NCBI RefSeq assembly: GCF_021538615.1
Contig: NZ_JAJHIZ010000003.1
Span: forward strand, 3,100,001-3,164,000
Direction of reading: 5' to 3'
DNA from: Niabella agricola
GTDB taxonomy: Bacteria > Bacteroidota > Bacteroidia > Chitinophagales > Chitinophagaceae
Length of the DNA stretch: 64,000 nt
Shown: positions 7,038 through 16,351 of the stretch, one piece after another
Layout: each line of letters begins with the position of its first letter
How positions within the stretch are numbered: the first letter of the stretch is position 1
The notes under the pieces: model-generated
Seen by the model: only the letters and a program-made list of their open reading frames with translations
Database searches by the model: none
What the model was told of the DNA's origin: nothing
Made by a program: the position numbers and the translations under genes

Positions 7038-7980
7038 CGGTCATATCAGCCGCGCAATGGAGTTGTTGCCTTACTTAACACAATATGGAACAGTTGATAT
7101 TTTTTTGAGCGGTAATAACAGCAACCTGAAACTGGATGCGCCTGTAAAATACCGGAGTAAGGGTCTGAGCCTTTACTATACCTGTAACGGCGGACTCAAT
7201 TACTGGAAGATCGCCCGGCACGTAAATCCTCTGGCCTTAAAAAAAGAGGTCCATGCGCTTCCGGTGGAAGATTATGATTTTGTGATCAACGATTATGAGT
7301 ATATCACGGCTGCTGCCTGCAGATTAAAAAAGGTACCGTCTGTAAATTTCGGGCACCAGGCCAGCTTTCAAAGCAATAAAGTACCCCGGCCGGAGCAGGT
7401 AAGCCGATCCGGTGAATGGATGCTGAAAAACTATGCCCGCGGAGAACGCTACCTGGGATTGCATTTTAAGGCTTATGACGATTTTATTCTTACACCCGTT
7501 ATCAAAAAGGAAATCCTGAAAAGCACGCCGGTTGATAAAGGGCATATCACCGTATACCTTCCCTCCTATTGCGACCAGGAGCTGCGTCAGATCTTTTCAA
7601 AATTTAAAGACCACCGGTTCGAAATATTCAGCCGGCAATCCGGCTCGGAGCGGAATGAAGGGCATCTGCGGTTTATTCCGGTGAACCGGCTTTTGTTCAA
7701 CAAAAGTTTGATTTCTTGCCGGGAGATCATTACCGGCGGCGGTTTTGAAACACCTTCAGAAGCCCTGCACCTGGGTAAAAAAATAATGGCGGTTCCCATC
7801 CGCGGGCAATATGAGCAATGTTGTAATGCTGCAGCATTAAAGGAAATGGGAGTAATGACCCTCTCAAAGATCGGGGCAGACTTTGAACAGCAATTTGAAA
7901 AATGGCAACAGCAATACAAGCCGGTACAAATGGATTATAGCAGCACCATTCCGCAAAGCATGGAACGGTTGTTTGATTAA
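7003..7980 (+). CDS. MurG/GT28-like glycosyltransferase family protein
   Basis: A 325-residue protein that overlaps the upstream phosphatase gene by 35 bp. The N-terminus MKIFYAVQATGNGHISRA is a GT-B donor-independent loop (GxGH) like that of MurG and GT1/GT28 enzymes. The C-terminal half has the nucleotide-sugar binding pattern ITGGGFETPSEALHLGKK followed by a VPIRGQYEQCCNA segment, corresponding to the GGxxTxxExLxxGkPxxxxPxxxeQ motif. There is no signal peptide or membrane span, so it likely works at the inner face of the cytoplasmic membrane. The acceptor is unknown; the neighbouring LpxH-like phosphatase suggests a lipid or glycolipid acceptor. Confidence 0.78.
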   Translation: MKIFYAVQATGNGHISRAMELLPYLTQYGTVDIFLSGNNSNLKLDAPVKYRSKGLSLYYTCNGGLNYWKIARHVNPLALKKEVHALPVEDYDFVINDYEYITAAACRLKKVPSVNFGHQASFQSNKVPRPEQVSRSGEWMLKNYARGERYLGLHFKAYDDFILTPVIKKEILKSTPVDKGHITVYLPSYCDQELRQIFSKFKDHRFEIFSRQSGSERNEGHLRFIPVNRLLFNKSLISCREIITGGGFETPSEALHLGKKIMAVPIRGQYEQCCNAAALKEMGVMTLSKIGADFEQQFEKWQQQYKPVQMDYSSTIPQSMERLFD

Positions 7981-8070
7981 TGAACGAATGTTAGTGGCCT
8001 GCTGCCGGCTTTTTTGAAAAATGACCTGCTGCTTTCTGTAACATTTTTCTGGTTACTGCGTGTAGTAGTT

Positions 8071-10902
8071 ATGCAAACCTTTTTCAGGTCCTCATCTTAT
8101 AGCCGGGCCATCCTATTTGTAGTATTATGTTTTTGCGCATTGAGTATTCATGCGCAACATTCGATCTCGGGAAAACTGATAGACTCTGCTACGGGAAAGC
8201 CTTTGTATATGGCCACCGTTACGGTGTTTAAAGCGTCGGATACCACAGTGGTCACTTACCGGTTGAGTGGGGAAGACGGCGCCTTTCGCATCCCGGGACT
8301 TGTGGCAGACCTACCCTACCGTGTTATTGTTTCGTTTACCGGCTATGCCGTATACCGAAAGGAATTCCAGCTGTCTGCTGAATCCAATCTAAACCTTGGA
8401 ACGATTGCATTGCTGCCGGATGCAAAAGACCTGGATGAGGTACTGGTTGTTTCAGAACGGCCGCCGATGGTGATCCGGAAAGATACTGTTGAATTTAATG
8501 CCAATGCCTTTAAAACCTTGCCCAATGCACTGGTAGAAGACCTGCTGAAAAAACTTCCGGGTGTACAGGTAGATAAGCAAGGCAATATTATGGTAAACGG
8601 TAAACGGGTTAACCGGATCCTTGTAGATGGAAAGAATTTTTTTGGAAGTGATCCCAAAATGGCTTCCAGGAACCTGCCCTCCAATGTAATCGATAAAATA
8701 CAGGTAACGGATGATAAAGACGAGCTGCTGGAAAACGGTGATGACAACCTGAACAATGTGGGTAAAGTAATCAACCTTACATTTAAAAAGGGGGTGAAAA
8801 AAGGGGTGTTTGGAAAGGCTTATGCCGGCGGCGGCGGCGGTATCAACGGAGGACGGTTTGAAGCGGGTGCGATCGCTAATATCTTCCGTGATACCTTGCA
8901 GGTAAGCTTGCTGGGATACAGTAATAACCTGAACCGGCCGGGTTTTGGCTGGAACGATCTGATGCAGACCGGTGGTTTGCGGCGCAACCGCGATGTTTCG
9001 GGCGGAGGCAATAACAGCAGCAACAACAGTAATTTTGGTTCTAATATTTCCATTAACGGCATCAATTTCGGTGGCATGTCGCGTCTGGGTGGCGTTACCG
9101 CCAGCAATGGCCTCGGGTTTAATCTGAATCACTCACCCAATAATAAAAAGGCCTTTTTTGCCCAATATTATTTCGGAAAAGTGCATACAGATGTGGAAAC
9201 GGATAACAACACACGGATCTTTAACGGTGATACGGTTATTACCAACAAATCGCTTTACAATACTGTTCTTCGGGGCAATACACACACGTTTGGAGTGGGG
9301 ATGAACTTAAAACCGGATACATTGACCACCATTACCGGAAATGCCAATTACATTATTGGCGGAGAAGACAACAGGAGCTGGAACAGCCAAAGTGGCATCA
9401 GTAATGTACTGGGCAACCTGAACAATGGAAATGTGGGGATCAATGGTGATACACGTAATCATATCCTGAGAGAGAACTTTTCGCTGACCCGCTTATCCCA
9501 AAGCAAGGCCGGACGTCGCATTTCTTTTGCGCAGGGACTCGTATGGAACCGGAAGACCTCAGACAGTTATACTGATGCGCTGATCCGCTATGCGTATCCG
9601 CGGCAGTTTGATAGTGTTACCAACCAACTAAGAACCGAGCGCATTCCTACCTGGTTTGCCTACGCCGGGATCAACTACCGGGAGCCGCTGGGCAAAAAAT
9701 GGTTCCTGCGTGCCGGAACACGGTATGAGTACGAAAACCTGAAAAATAATGTGGCTACCTTTGATAAAGATGGCGCCATGTACGATCAGCGGAATAATGA
9801 GCTGAGCAGCCAGTTTTTACGCAACAGTAATAAATACCTGGTTAGTACCGGGCTTGAGTTTAAACACAATGGACTTGCAATCACTCCTGGTCTCCGTTAC
9901 CAGTATCAGCGCTTTGAAAACAGTGTGTCCTATATTCCAGATCCACTGATCCAGAAACAAAGCAATGTGTTGCCGCAATTGGAAATTACCTATAAAAAAT
10001 TGACCGTTAACTTTTCCAGAGATGTACAACTGCCCGATTATAATTATTTGATTCCGGTTCGCAATAATACCAATCCTTATGTGGTTAACCTTGGTAACAC
10101 CCGGCTTTTACCGGCGATCATGAACCTGGTTTCGGTTAATCTGAATACGTTTAATCCTAAGAACAACCTCAATGTATGGAGTTGGGGCGAAGCATATATT
10201 GCCGATAATGATGTAGTGCAAAGCATTACTGTGGATGAAAGCGGTATCCAGACCATACAACCGGTAAATGCGAACGGAAGCAAACGGGTGGCCGCAAATT
10301 TTGGACTTAACCAGGACATCAAATACAAAAACAGTTTTACCTTCTCCTGGAACGTGGGCACCTGGACCGAGTATCGCATAAGCCCGTTCTTTTATAACCA
10401 GGCAGCCAGTACACAGCAGCGGCTGAACAGCAATATATGGAGCAATATCGGGTTTAACTGGAACGACAAGCTGGAAATAAACCCGGCCTATTCTTTTTCC
10501 TATATGAGTGTAAAGAATACCAATCCCCGGTTTACTCCTGCCCGTAGTTTTGATCAAACAATAGGCACAGAGCTGGTGATGCGGTATATAAAGCACGTGA
10601 TCTTTGACACCGAGCTGCGGTATCTGAATAATAATGCCTTTGCAGATCCGCAATACCGGAGAATGTTTATGTGGAATGCTGGCGTGAATTTTACTTTCTT
10701 TAAAGATGAACGTGCAGTGCTGCGGTTATACGCCAACGACCTGCTGAACCAGACCCGCAATACCGATATTATTCCTTATCAAAATACGGTACGAACTACT
10801 TACAGCAATATTCTGGGACAATATTTCCTGGCGACGTTTACCTATAATTTGCGCCCGGCTGGTGCCAAGAGTAAAGTAGGAGGTGGCTGGTCGCTGTGGT
10901 AG
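8071..10902 (+). CDS. TonB-type outer-membrane beta-barrel protein with CarboxypepD_reg domain
   Basis: A large outer-membrane protein of 943 residues from the ATG at 8071; an upstream in-frame TTG at 8014 is less likely because the signal peptide (ending LSIHAQ) follows the ATG directly. Order of domains: signal peptide; a CarboxypepD_reg-like fold at about 30-115 (ISGKLIDSATGKPL); a plug-like segment at about 125-230 with VRKDT and VEDLLKKLPGVQVDKQG motifs; a glycine- and asparagine-rich stretch; then an outer-membrane barrel (OMP_b-brl_3 type) to the C-terminus. Such proteins are related to TonB-dependent receptors but usually lack a SusD partner, as here. Substrate unknown. It stands alone after the glycosyltransferase, 90 bp downstream. 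Confidence 0.82.
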   Translation: MQTFFRSSSYSRAILFVVLCFCALSIHAQHSISGKLIDSATGKPLYMATVTVFKASDTTVVTYRLSGEDGAFRIPGLVADLPYRVIVSFTGYAVYRKEFQLSAESNLNLGTIALLPDAKDLDEVLVVSERPPMVIRKDTVEFNANAFKTLPNALVEDLLKKLPGVQVDKQGNIMVNGKRVNRILVDGKNFFGSDPKMASRNLPSNVIDKIQVTDDKDELLENGDDNLNNVGKVINLTFKKGVKKGVFGKAYAGGGGGINGGRFEAGAIANIFRDTLQVSLLGYSNNLNRPGFGWNDLMQTGGLRRNRDVSGGGNNSSNNSNFGSNISINGINFGGMSRLGGVTASNGLGFNLNHSPNNKKAFFAQYYFGKVHTDVETDNNTRIFNGDTVITNKSLYNTVLRGNTHTFGVGMNLKPDTLTTITGNANYIIGGEDNRSWNSQSGISNVLGNLNNGNVGINGDTRNHILRENFSLTRLSQSKAGRRISFAQGLVWNRKTSDSYTDALIRYAYPRQFDSVTNQLRTERIPTWFAYAGINYREPLGKKWFLRAGTRYEYENLKNNVATFDKDGAMYDQRNNELSSQFLRNSNKYLVSTGLEFKHNGLAITPGLRYQYQRFENSVSYIPDPLIQKQSNVLPQLEITYKKLTVNFSRDVQLPDYNYLIPVRNNTNPYVVNLGNTRLLPAIMNLVSVNLNTFNPKNNLNVWSWGEAYIADNDVVQSITVDESGIQTIQPVNANGSKRVAANFGLNQDIKYKNSFTFSWNVGTWTEYRISPFFYNQAASTQQRLNSNIWSNIGFNWNDKLEINPAYSFSYMSVKNTNPRFTPARSFDQTIGTELVMRYIKHVIFDTELRYLNNNAFADPQYRRMFMWNAGVNFTFFKDERAVLRLYANDLLNQTRNTDIIPYQNTVRTTYSNILGQYFLATFTYNLRPAGAKSKVGGGWSLW

Positions 10903-11105
10903 GGATAAAAGATGAACTGTTCAATTTAAAATATAAAGTGATGATTGGCTTTATCCTGGGAATTATAAAGTTTCACTGAAATCATTTCTTCCGCATCCAG
11001 TATTTGGGGCTATGGAGGCCTCCGGTTTTATTTGGAGAAGAGAGAGGTGTCCACCACCGGACTCCCTGCTTTTACATTCAAAATTTTACATTGATTATTT
11101 TAAAT

Positions 11106-11139
11106 ACAAAAGGGCTGCTCTCCGGAGCAACCCCTTTGT
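11106..11139 (-). terminator. Intrinsic terminator between convergent genes
   Basis: On the minus strand, ACAAAGGGGTTGCTC, loop CGGA, GAGCAGCCCTTTTGT form a strong imperfect hairpin 19 bp after the SIMPL gene stop, followed by an A/T-rich run (ATTTAAAAT). It lies in the 255-bp gap between the convergent barrel gene (plus) and the SIMPL gene (minus) and may serve both. Nothing else was seen in this gap. Confidence 0.65.
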
Positions 11140-11157
11140 AAATCGGACTTATACGTC

Positions 11158-11859
11158 CTATTTTATTTCAAAAACCGTATTTACTGTAAAGTTTAATTTG
11201 ATCTTTTTAAAATCCAGGTCGGCGTCGCCTCCGGCCATATCAGCAGCTTCCGCCTTCATCGCATAGTTCCGGTACATTACGGGTTGCATCGGACCATCGC
11301 CCCCATCCTGTATTTCCAGTACATTACCCAAAGTGCCGCCCAATGCTTCTACCATATAAGTTGCTTTATCTTTTGCGGCTTTCAGCGCTTTTATTTTCAA
11401 CTCTTTTTTCAGGTCCTCCATTTTGGAATAGTCATAACTTTGAATGCCCGTACTCTGAACGCCTTTGGAATCAACACTGCCCAGGATCTGGTCCAGCTTG
11501 TTCAGATCGCTGACTTTTAAAAGATACTGACGGCTTGCAAGAAAATCAGGACTCTTTTTCTTGCCGGTGGTATTAGCCCAGCTGTTCAGGTTACTGATGG
11601 TTAAATGTTCTTTGGAGAAGCCGGCTTTCTGAACTGCGGCAAACAGCTGGTTTTCCAATGAGGAAATATCTACTCTTTTTTTACTGTTACCGTTTTCAAA
11701 ATACTCCTTTAGGGAAATGCTTACGTAGATAATATCCGGTGTAATCTCTGTTTCTGCGGTGCCGCTTACAGTAATCTTTCTTCTCAGGTCGGTGCTTTGT
11801 GCAGTTGCAGTTCCAAAAGCAACCATCGACAATAATGCGAATGCGAATAATTTTTTCAT
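11158..11859 (-). CDS. SIMPL domain-containing (DUF541) periplasmic protein
   Basis: A 233-residue exported protein. The ATG at 11859 is chosen because MKKLFAFALLSMVAFG begins a clean signal peptide ending in GTATAQ; nine further upstream codons add a charged stretch that would spoil it. The mature protein begins with ITVSGTAETEITPDIIYVSISL, the hallmark of the SIMPL/DUF541 fold, and includes LKxxLKIKALKAAKDKATYM, the conserved helix that repeats in the family. SIMPL proteins (human SIMPL, bacterial BP26/OMP28, YggE) are periplasmic or outer-membrane-associated and linked to stress tolerance; no enzymatic activity is established. A terminator follows. The gene starts 128 bp after the TIGR02757 gene's stop on the same strand. 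Confidence 0.85.
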   Translation of the reverse strand: MKKLFAFALLSMVAFGTATAQSTDLRRKITVSGTAETEITPDIIYVSISLKEYFENGNSKKRVDISSLENQLFAAVQKAGFSKEHLTISNLNSWANTTGKKKSPDFLASRQYLLKVSDLNKLDQILGSVDSKGVQSTGIQSYDYSKMEDLKKELKIKALKAAKDKATYMVEALGGTLGNVLEIQDGGDGPMQPVMYRNYAMKAEAADMAGGDADLDFKKIKLNFTVNTVFEIK

Positions 11860-11986
11860 GTGTTTAAATTTTAATGAATCATTCAATGAATAAGGTTAAT
11901 CATCTTAATGATGTAAAATGTTTTTGCGTTACACAAAGTGCTCTTTTCTTTAACGTTCTTTTTACAACTAAGTTGATACTGGTCAA

Positions 11987-12784
11987 TCAGAATTTTTCGA
12001 TAACGCCTAATCCGAACAATGCAAAATCATATCTAACCGGGTCTTCCGGATCAAGAAGCCTTAGCTGCCCCGATAACTCCAGGGCCGCCTGCCAGTCGTT
12101 ATTCGGACGGTGCAGCAGGTTAAAATGACGCGCTACCCGCGCCACATGGAGGTCCAGCGGACATACCAACTGTGCGGGGCGGATCTTTTTCCATAATCCA
12201 AAATCCACCCCTTTTTCATTGCTGCGCACCATCCAGCGCAAATACATATTCAGCCTTTTGCAGGCGGATTTACGTTCGGGGGTGGCAATATGCTTTTGTG
12301 TACGCGCCGGGTAATGCGGGAAAGTCTTGGCATCAAAAAAAGACCGGCGAAAACCCACAAGTGCATTTTCCACGGTTGTATCTCCCGGTTGCAAATGTTT
12401 GCTGAACGCGGTTTGCAGCGATGGTTGTTTTTGGGTTTTATATTGATATTGTAAAAAGTCGAGAAAGTGGAACAGATCGGTTGCATTAAATGTTCGGTGC
12501 ACGAAATGCACAAAGGGCTTCAGGTCGGTTTCCTCGAAGTTCATTACAAAATCGTACGGTGCCTGGTCCATTAGCTGCAACAAGCGTTTGCAGGAATTAA
12601 TGATACTTTTCCGGTTGCCCCAGGCCAGTATTGCAGCAAAGAACCCGGCGATCTCAATGTCTTGCGAGGCCGAAAACAGATGCGGAATGGAAATGGGATC
12701 ATCTGTAATAAAATCCGGCTGCTCATACAGGGCGGCCTTGGTATTTAGAAATTGTGCAAGGTTATCCTTGGACGAGTTTTTCAT
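11987..12784 (-). CDS. TIGR02757 family (DUF2400) conserved protein
   Basis: A 265-residue cytoplasmic protein with the features of TIGR02757/DUF2400: an N-terminal FLNTKAALY segment, ISIPHLFS and EIAGFFAAILAWGNRKSI blocks (residues about 30-60), a central conserved RLNMYLRWMVR near 178, and a C-terminal LVCPLDLHVARVARHFNLL block near 210. The family is widespread in Bacteroidota and some other bacteria and archaea; it shows a distant helix-hairpin-like DNA-glycosylase flavour, but its function is not established. Its ATG overlaps the end of the Fic gene by 23 bp, so it is probably translated from the Fic transcript. Confidence 0.83.
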   Translation of the reverse strand: MKNSSKDNLAQFLNTKAALYEQPDFITDDPISIPHLFSASQDIEIAGFFAAILAWGNRKSIINSCKRLLQLMDQAPYDFVMNFEETDLKPFVHFVHRTFNATDLFHFLDFLQYQYKTQKQPSLQTAFSKHLQPGDTTVENALVGFRRSFFDAKTFPHYPARTQKHIATPERKSACKRLNMYLRWMVRSNEKGVDFGLWKKIRPAQLVCPLDLHVARVARHFNLLHRPNNDWQAALELSGQLRLLDPEDPVRYDFALFGLGVIEKF

Positions 12785-14039
12785 GCATCAGTTGTTCAAA
12801 GGAGTCGCCTTTTACAAAGGCGTATGTCTTCTTATTTAAATGATAAAATTTTAACCAGCCATTTTCGGTTAAGGCTGTAAGATCTGTACGTGCCGTTTCT
12901 TTTGATACACCAAAGCCGGACCGAAGTTCACGTATAGTAACAATTTTTTCAGGATCTTCTTTTATCCATTGGAGCGCGGCGGCTTGCCGGATATTCAGCC
13001 CTTCGATCCTGATAAAAGGATTGCTTTCTTTTTCTTTGTTCGTGCGTTGGAGGCTTTCCTTTAGCGACCTGTCGGCCATGCGCAGCGCCTGTATCGTAAA
13101 ATGAATAAAATAACCAATATCGGCATTGGCTTGCGCCTGCAGGAAGGATTTTTGATACTGGGATCTTAACTTGACGATGATATTGGAAACAGCCGTATAC
13201 TGCAACGCCCAATAGCCTTTCCGAAGCAGGTACCAGTACAGGAGCAGCCGGGCCATTCGCCCGTTCCCGTCTTTGAACGGGCGGATATACGTGACCAGGT
13301 ACGCAATGATGCTGGCTTTAATTACGGGATGGATATAGAACGGTTTCCTGTCTTCATTTATAAACGCCTCCAGCCACTGCATCCAGTCCCCGATCGCCTT
13401 TGCATCAACCACTTTGGTAGCGGCGGCATCTTCAATACCGGAAATATCGTACTTATTATTGGTGCGGTACCGGCCGATACCCTTAAGTTTGATCGTATCC
13501 TTTGTAAGCTGCTGGTGCAGTTCCAGCAGCCTTTCCTCCGAAAAAGGTTCCTGCTCCCACTCGTTAATTTTTTGCAGGCACCTGTAAATGTTTACAACAA
13601 CCTGTTCGGTTTCATTGGCCGTTGTTTTCTTTTTTAACAACAGCTCTTTTACCATTTTTTTTGTGACAGTGTACCCGGCCAGCTGGGCAGATGCCATGGC
13701 CTCATCCAGCAATGCGCTTACCAGGTAGCGGTGATCGTTTTTCTGATCCATTACTGCTACAAGGTCTTTACCTCCGGCGAGATGCACATCCAGATCGTGC
13801 AAAACGGCTTCCATATCATTGGATACAGACCAGGTGAAAATGGTACTGTGAACAGCAAGGGTTCGGGTAAATCCCTGGTCTCTGGCCTTCCTGGCTGCTT
13901 CCCATATTTCAGCATTGGAGAGGGTGTCCGGCTTCAGCGACATGTGCTGTACTTTTTCCCAATCGAGGTAGCTGTTGTTGATCTGAAGGATGGTTTGCAA
14001 TAGCATTGTTTGTTCTGCTTCCGGTAATTCCCTGTTCAT
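12762..14039 (-). CDS. Fic-domain protein with substituted active site and C-terminal winged helix
   Basis: A 425-residue protein: an N-terminal DUF4172-like region (about 1-100), a Fic core (about 105-340), and a C-terminal winged-helix DNA-binding segment (about 370-415, IRELRSGFGVSKETARTDL). Fic enzymes transfer AMP or other nucleotide moieties to proteins using HPFx(D/E)GNGR. Here the motif reads RPFKDGNGR: the catalytic His position, R253, is encoded by CGC (codon at 13281-13283). The autoinhibitory motif (S/T)xxxE(G/N) reads SAQLAG, with Ala121 (GCC, 13677-13679) in place of the inhibitory Glu. The phosphate-binding GNGR and the helix around it are otherwise kept. Canonical AMP transfer is therefore unlikely; a regulatory or altered-chemistry role is inferred. 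It leads a probable two-gene operon with TIGR02757. Confidence 0.85.
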   Translation of the reverse strand: MNRELPEAEQTMLLQTILQINNSYLDWEKVQHMSLKPDTLSNAEIWEAARKARDQGFTRTLAVHSTIFTWSVSNDMEAVLHDLDVHLAGGKDLVAVMDQKNDHRYLVSALLDEAMASAQLAGYTVTKKMVKELLLKKKTTANETEQVVVNIYRCLQKINEWEQEPFSEERLLELHQQLTKDTIKLKGIGRYRTNNKYDISGIEDAAATKVVDAKAIGDWMQWLEAFINEDRKPFYIHPVIKASIIAYLVTYIRPFKDGNGRMARLLLYWYLLRKGYWALQYTAVSNIIVKLRSQYQKSFLQAQANADIGYFIHFTIQALRMADRSLKESLQRTNKEKESNPFIRIEGLNIRQAAALQWIKEDPEKIVTIRELRSGFGVSKETARTDLTALTENGWLKFYHLNKKTYAFVKGDSFEQLMHEKLVQG

Positions 14040-14356
14040 AAAATGATCTTTAATTGACCAATTGGCTGCAAGATAGTTGGTTTGGAGGAGAGAATGCTAA
14101 TTTCGAGAGGATCTGAATGAAAAATTAATACAAGGTCTGTTCTGTTGAATCGTTCCGGAAACACGCGCGCCGGCGATATGCGTGATGCCTGGAATTTACA
14201 ATAAATGAAAGGGCGCGGGAACTGTTCACTGCCTCCGGCGGGTCACGGGATTCCAACAAGCAGGAACGACCCCCGGTGCCAATGCTCCCCGGGCAGATCT
14301 CTGGTTCATCTTTGAAATCGGCAATATTGCCTCCGGCACATATCTGTAGCAGGTAT
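14040..14356. other. Intergenic stretch without recognised feature
   Basis: The 317 bp between the Fic gene start and the cystathionine gamma-synthase stop contain no convincing gene, hairpin with T-run, or repeat of the kinds seen elsewhere in the window. The Fic promoter presumably lies in 14040-14150, but no clear TAnnTTTG element was identified on the minus strand. Confidence 0.4.
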
Positions 14357-15496
14357 TTAGCCGATGGCCTGCCGCAGGTCTTCGATCAGGTCGTCCACAT
14401 CTTCAATGCCCACACTCAAACGGATCAGGGAGTCGCTCAATCCGTTCTTGATCCGCTCTTCCCTGGGAATGGAGGCATGCGTCATGGTGGCCGGGTGGTT
14501 GATGAGGGATTCTACGCCGCCCAAGCTCTCTGCCAGCGCAAAGACTTTTGTAGCGGTCAATACAGCTGTTGCAGCTTCCATGGAATCGTCTTTTAGCTCA
14601 AAGCTCATCATTCCGCCAAAATCGCGCATCTGCTTTTTTGCCACAATGTATCCCGGCTGATCTTCAAAACCACACCAGTATACTTTTTTCACCTTTTCAT
14701 GGGCTGACAGGAATGCCGCTACCTTCCGCCCGTTTTCACAGTGCCGCTGTAATCGCACGTGAAGGGTTTTAATACCGCGGAGCACCAGAAAGCAATCCAT
14801 CGGGCCGGGCACAGCTCCGCTGCTTTTCTGGATAAAGAATAAACGTTCGCGCAGCGCATCGCCGTTAAACATCAACGTTCCCATAACCACATCACTGTGT
14901 CCGCCCAGGTATTTTGTGGCCGAATGCATTACGATATCAGCTCCCAGGTCGATAGGATTTTGCAGGTAGGGAGAAGCAAAGGTATTGTCCACACAAAGCA
15001 GGGCGCCGGCTTTGTGTGCGATCTCCGCCACCGCCGCAATATCTGTAATATTCATCAGCGGATTGGTAGGTGTTTCAATCCAGATCAGCCTGGTACGGCC
15101 AGTTACGGCACGGGCTACCTGTGCTGTTTGCGTGGTATCGGTATATATAAATTTAATGCCGAAGTTTTCCCAGATCTTGGAGAACAGCCGGTAAGTGCCT
15201 CCATACATATCGTTAGCGGCAATAACTTCGTCCCCGGGTTTTAAAAGCTTGATTACAGTTTCGGTGGCGGCAACCCCGCTGCTGAAAGCCAGGCCATATT
15301 GTGCATTTTCCAGTGCGGCCAGCGATTTTTCCAACGCCGTGCGGGTGGGATTCCCTGCTCTTGAGTAATCATAGCCCTGGTGCTGGTTAGGGCCGGATTG
15401 TACAAACGTAGACGTTTGAAAGATAGGGGTCATAATGGCCCCGGTAGAAGGATCCGGTTCTACACCCGCATGGATAATCTTTGTATTCAGCTTCAT
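14357..15496 (-). CDS. Cystathionine gamma-synthase/lyase-type PLP enzyme
   Basis: A 379-residue member of the Cys/Met metabolism PLP family. Visible landmarks: the YSRAGNPTRTALE motif near residue 45, the AFSSGVAA phosphate-binding segment near 70, the EVIAANDMYGGTYR region near 90, the cofactor Asp in VDNTF near 169, and the Schiff-base lysine in SATKYLGGHSD near 194. The C-terminal SLGGVESLINHPATMTHASI block and the LIRLSVGIEDVDDLIEDL helix are complete, so the protein appears full-length. Such enzymes make cystathionine from an activated homoserine and cysteine, or cleave it; sequence alone does not separate synthase from lyase. It is cytoplasmic, transcribed alone, and has a paralogue at 45384-46616. 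Confidence 0.88.
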   Translation of the reverse strand: MKLNTKIIHAGVEPDPSTGAIMTPIFQTSTFVQSGPNQHQGYDYSRAGNPTRTALEKSLAALENAQYGLAFSSGVAATETVIKLLKPGDEVIAANDMYGGTYRLFSKIWENFGIKFIYTDTTQTAQVARAVTGRTRLIWIETPTNPLMNITDIAAVAEIAHKAGALLCVDNTFASPYLQNPIDLGADIVMHSATKYLGGHSDVVMGTLMFNGDALRERLFFIQKSSGAVPGPMDCFLVLRGIKTLHVRLQRHCENGRKVAAFLSAHEKVKKVYWCGFEDQPGYIVAKKQMRDFGGMMSFELKDDSMEAATAVLTATKVFALAESLGGVESLINHPATMTHASIPREERIKNGLSDSLIRLSVGIEDVDDLIEDLRQAIG

Positions 15497-15901
15497 GTTG
15501 ATTTTTTATGACCCACAAAGGTAGGCATTGCGGTGGCTGAAACCATACAGCCGGCGTTCCGATTGATGCTTAATACTACGGAACGTTCGTAAATGCGCGT
15601 CCCGTCTAATTAAGAAAGACTTAACATTTTTTTTATGTGCCGGCTGTAACATCTGGAGAATTGTTGCGATTTATATATAGAAACGCGTTTTAATGATTCC
15701 GGAAGGGATCGAAAAAGTTAAAGAATGAGTTACGGTCACGAGAAAATTGGAGGTTTTACCCGGAGAAATCCGCCATTCACCCCGTTTCTTTGGTATTCTG
15801 CCACATACTGCTTGGCTGATGGTGCAACCCGATACTATTTTTGACTGAACAAACTGATAAAAGAACTTAAACCACCTCTAAGAGGTATAAAACTTTTAAA
15901 A
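15497..15901. other. Divergent intergenic region
   Basis: The 405 bp between the divergent cystathionine enzyme gene and the small secreted protein gene. A candidate promoter for the plus-strand gene is listed separately. A short palindrome, ACCTCTAAGAGGT, lies at about 15872-15884, just upstream of the plus-strand start. No SAM riboswitch could be recognised upstream of the minus-strand gene, although none can be excluded by eye. Confidence 0.4.
15811..15843 (+). promoter_or_regulatory. Candidate Bacteroidota promoter for the small secreted protein
   Basis: TATTTTTG at 15836-15843 matches the TAnnTTTG -7 element of Bacteroidota sigma-ABfr promoters exactly. CTTG at 15811-15814, 21 bp upstream, is a one-mismatch version of the TTTG -33 element. 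The start codon follows 58 bp downstream. This is sequence matching only, and such short motifs also occur by chance. Confidence 0.4.
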
Positions 15902-16351
15902 ATGAAACTCTTTATTCTTACTGCCGCGCTTTCACTGGGTTTAAACGCAATGGCTGCTGTTACTGTAAACCCAACTGTAAATGAAAAAGCATTAAAAACA
16001 TTTAAAGCAGTATTCTCCAATGCCCGGGACGTGCAGTGGAGTACTACTGCAGACTACAGTGAAGCTAGTTTCCGTTCAGGCTCTGTAACGACCCGTGCGG
16101 TGATCGACAATAACGGAGCGCTGATCCGTACTATCCGTTACTATAAAGAAAATAATCTGCCTTCGAATATCCTTTATAAGATTAAAAAGAAATATGACGG
16201 TAAAGAAATATACGGTATTACTGAAGTAACCAATAGCGAAGGAACCAATTATCATATTATAGTACGTGATAACCGGAGCATCTATAGTGTTATTGCTGAC
16301 AATAGCGGAAGCCTTTCGCAAACAGCAAAATACAAGAGGGGCGACATTTAA
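15902..16351 (+). CDS. Small secreted PepSY-like protein
   Basis: A 149-residue exported protein with signal peptide (hydrophobic core, then NAMAAV). The mature part has the pattern FSNARDVQWSTTADYSEASF, which recurs in many short secreted Bacteroidota proteins: an Asn or Asp before VxW, then a DYxxAxF strand, then an (A/V)I(D/Y)NNGxLI strand. These are usually annotated as PepSY-like or hypothetical. Two repeats of this beta-alpha-beta fold are suggested by a second I(Y/T)GITEV...GTNYHIIV segment. No metal-binding or catalytic residues are visible; it might bind peptides or act as an inhibitor. It is monocistronic, with its own candidate promoter. Confidence 0.72.
   Translation: MKLFILTAALSLGLNAMAAVTVNPTVNEKALKTFKAVFSNARDVQWSTTADYSEASFRSGSVTTRAVIDNNGALIRTIRYYKENNLPSNILYKIKKKYDGKEIYGITEVTNSEGTNYHIIVRDNRSIYSVIADNSGSLSQTAKYKRGDI

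Noticed and set aside
8452..9132. Minus-strand frame inside the TonB-type barrel gene
   Set aside because: Shadow of the plus-strand coding sequence; its composition mirrors the Gly/Asn-rich region of the real gene.
15497..15620. SAM riboswitch upstream of the cystathionine gamma-synthase gene
   Set aside because: A methionine-pathway gene made this worth looking for, but no recognisable SAM-I, SAM-II or related core was seen in the leader. A covariance-model search would be decisive.
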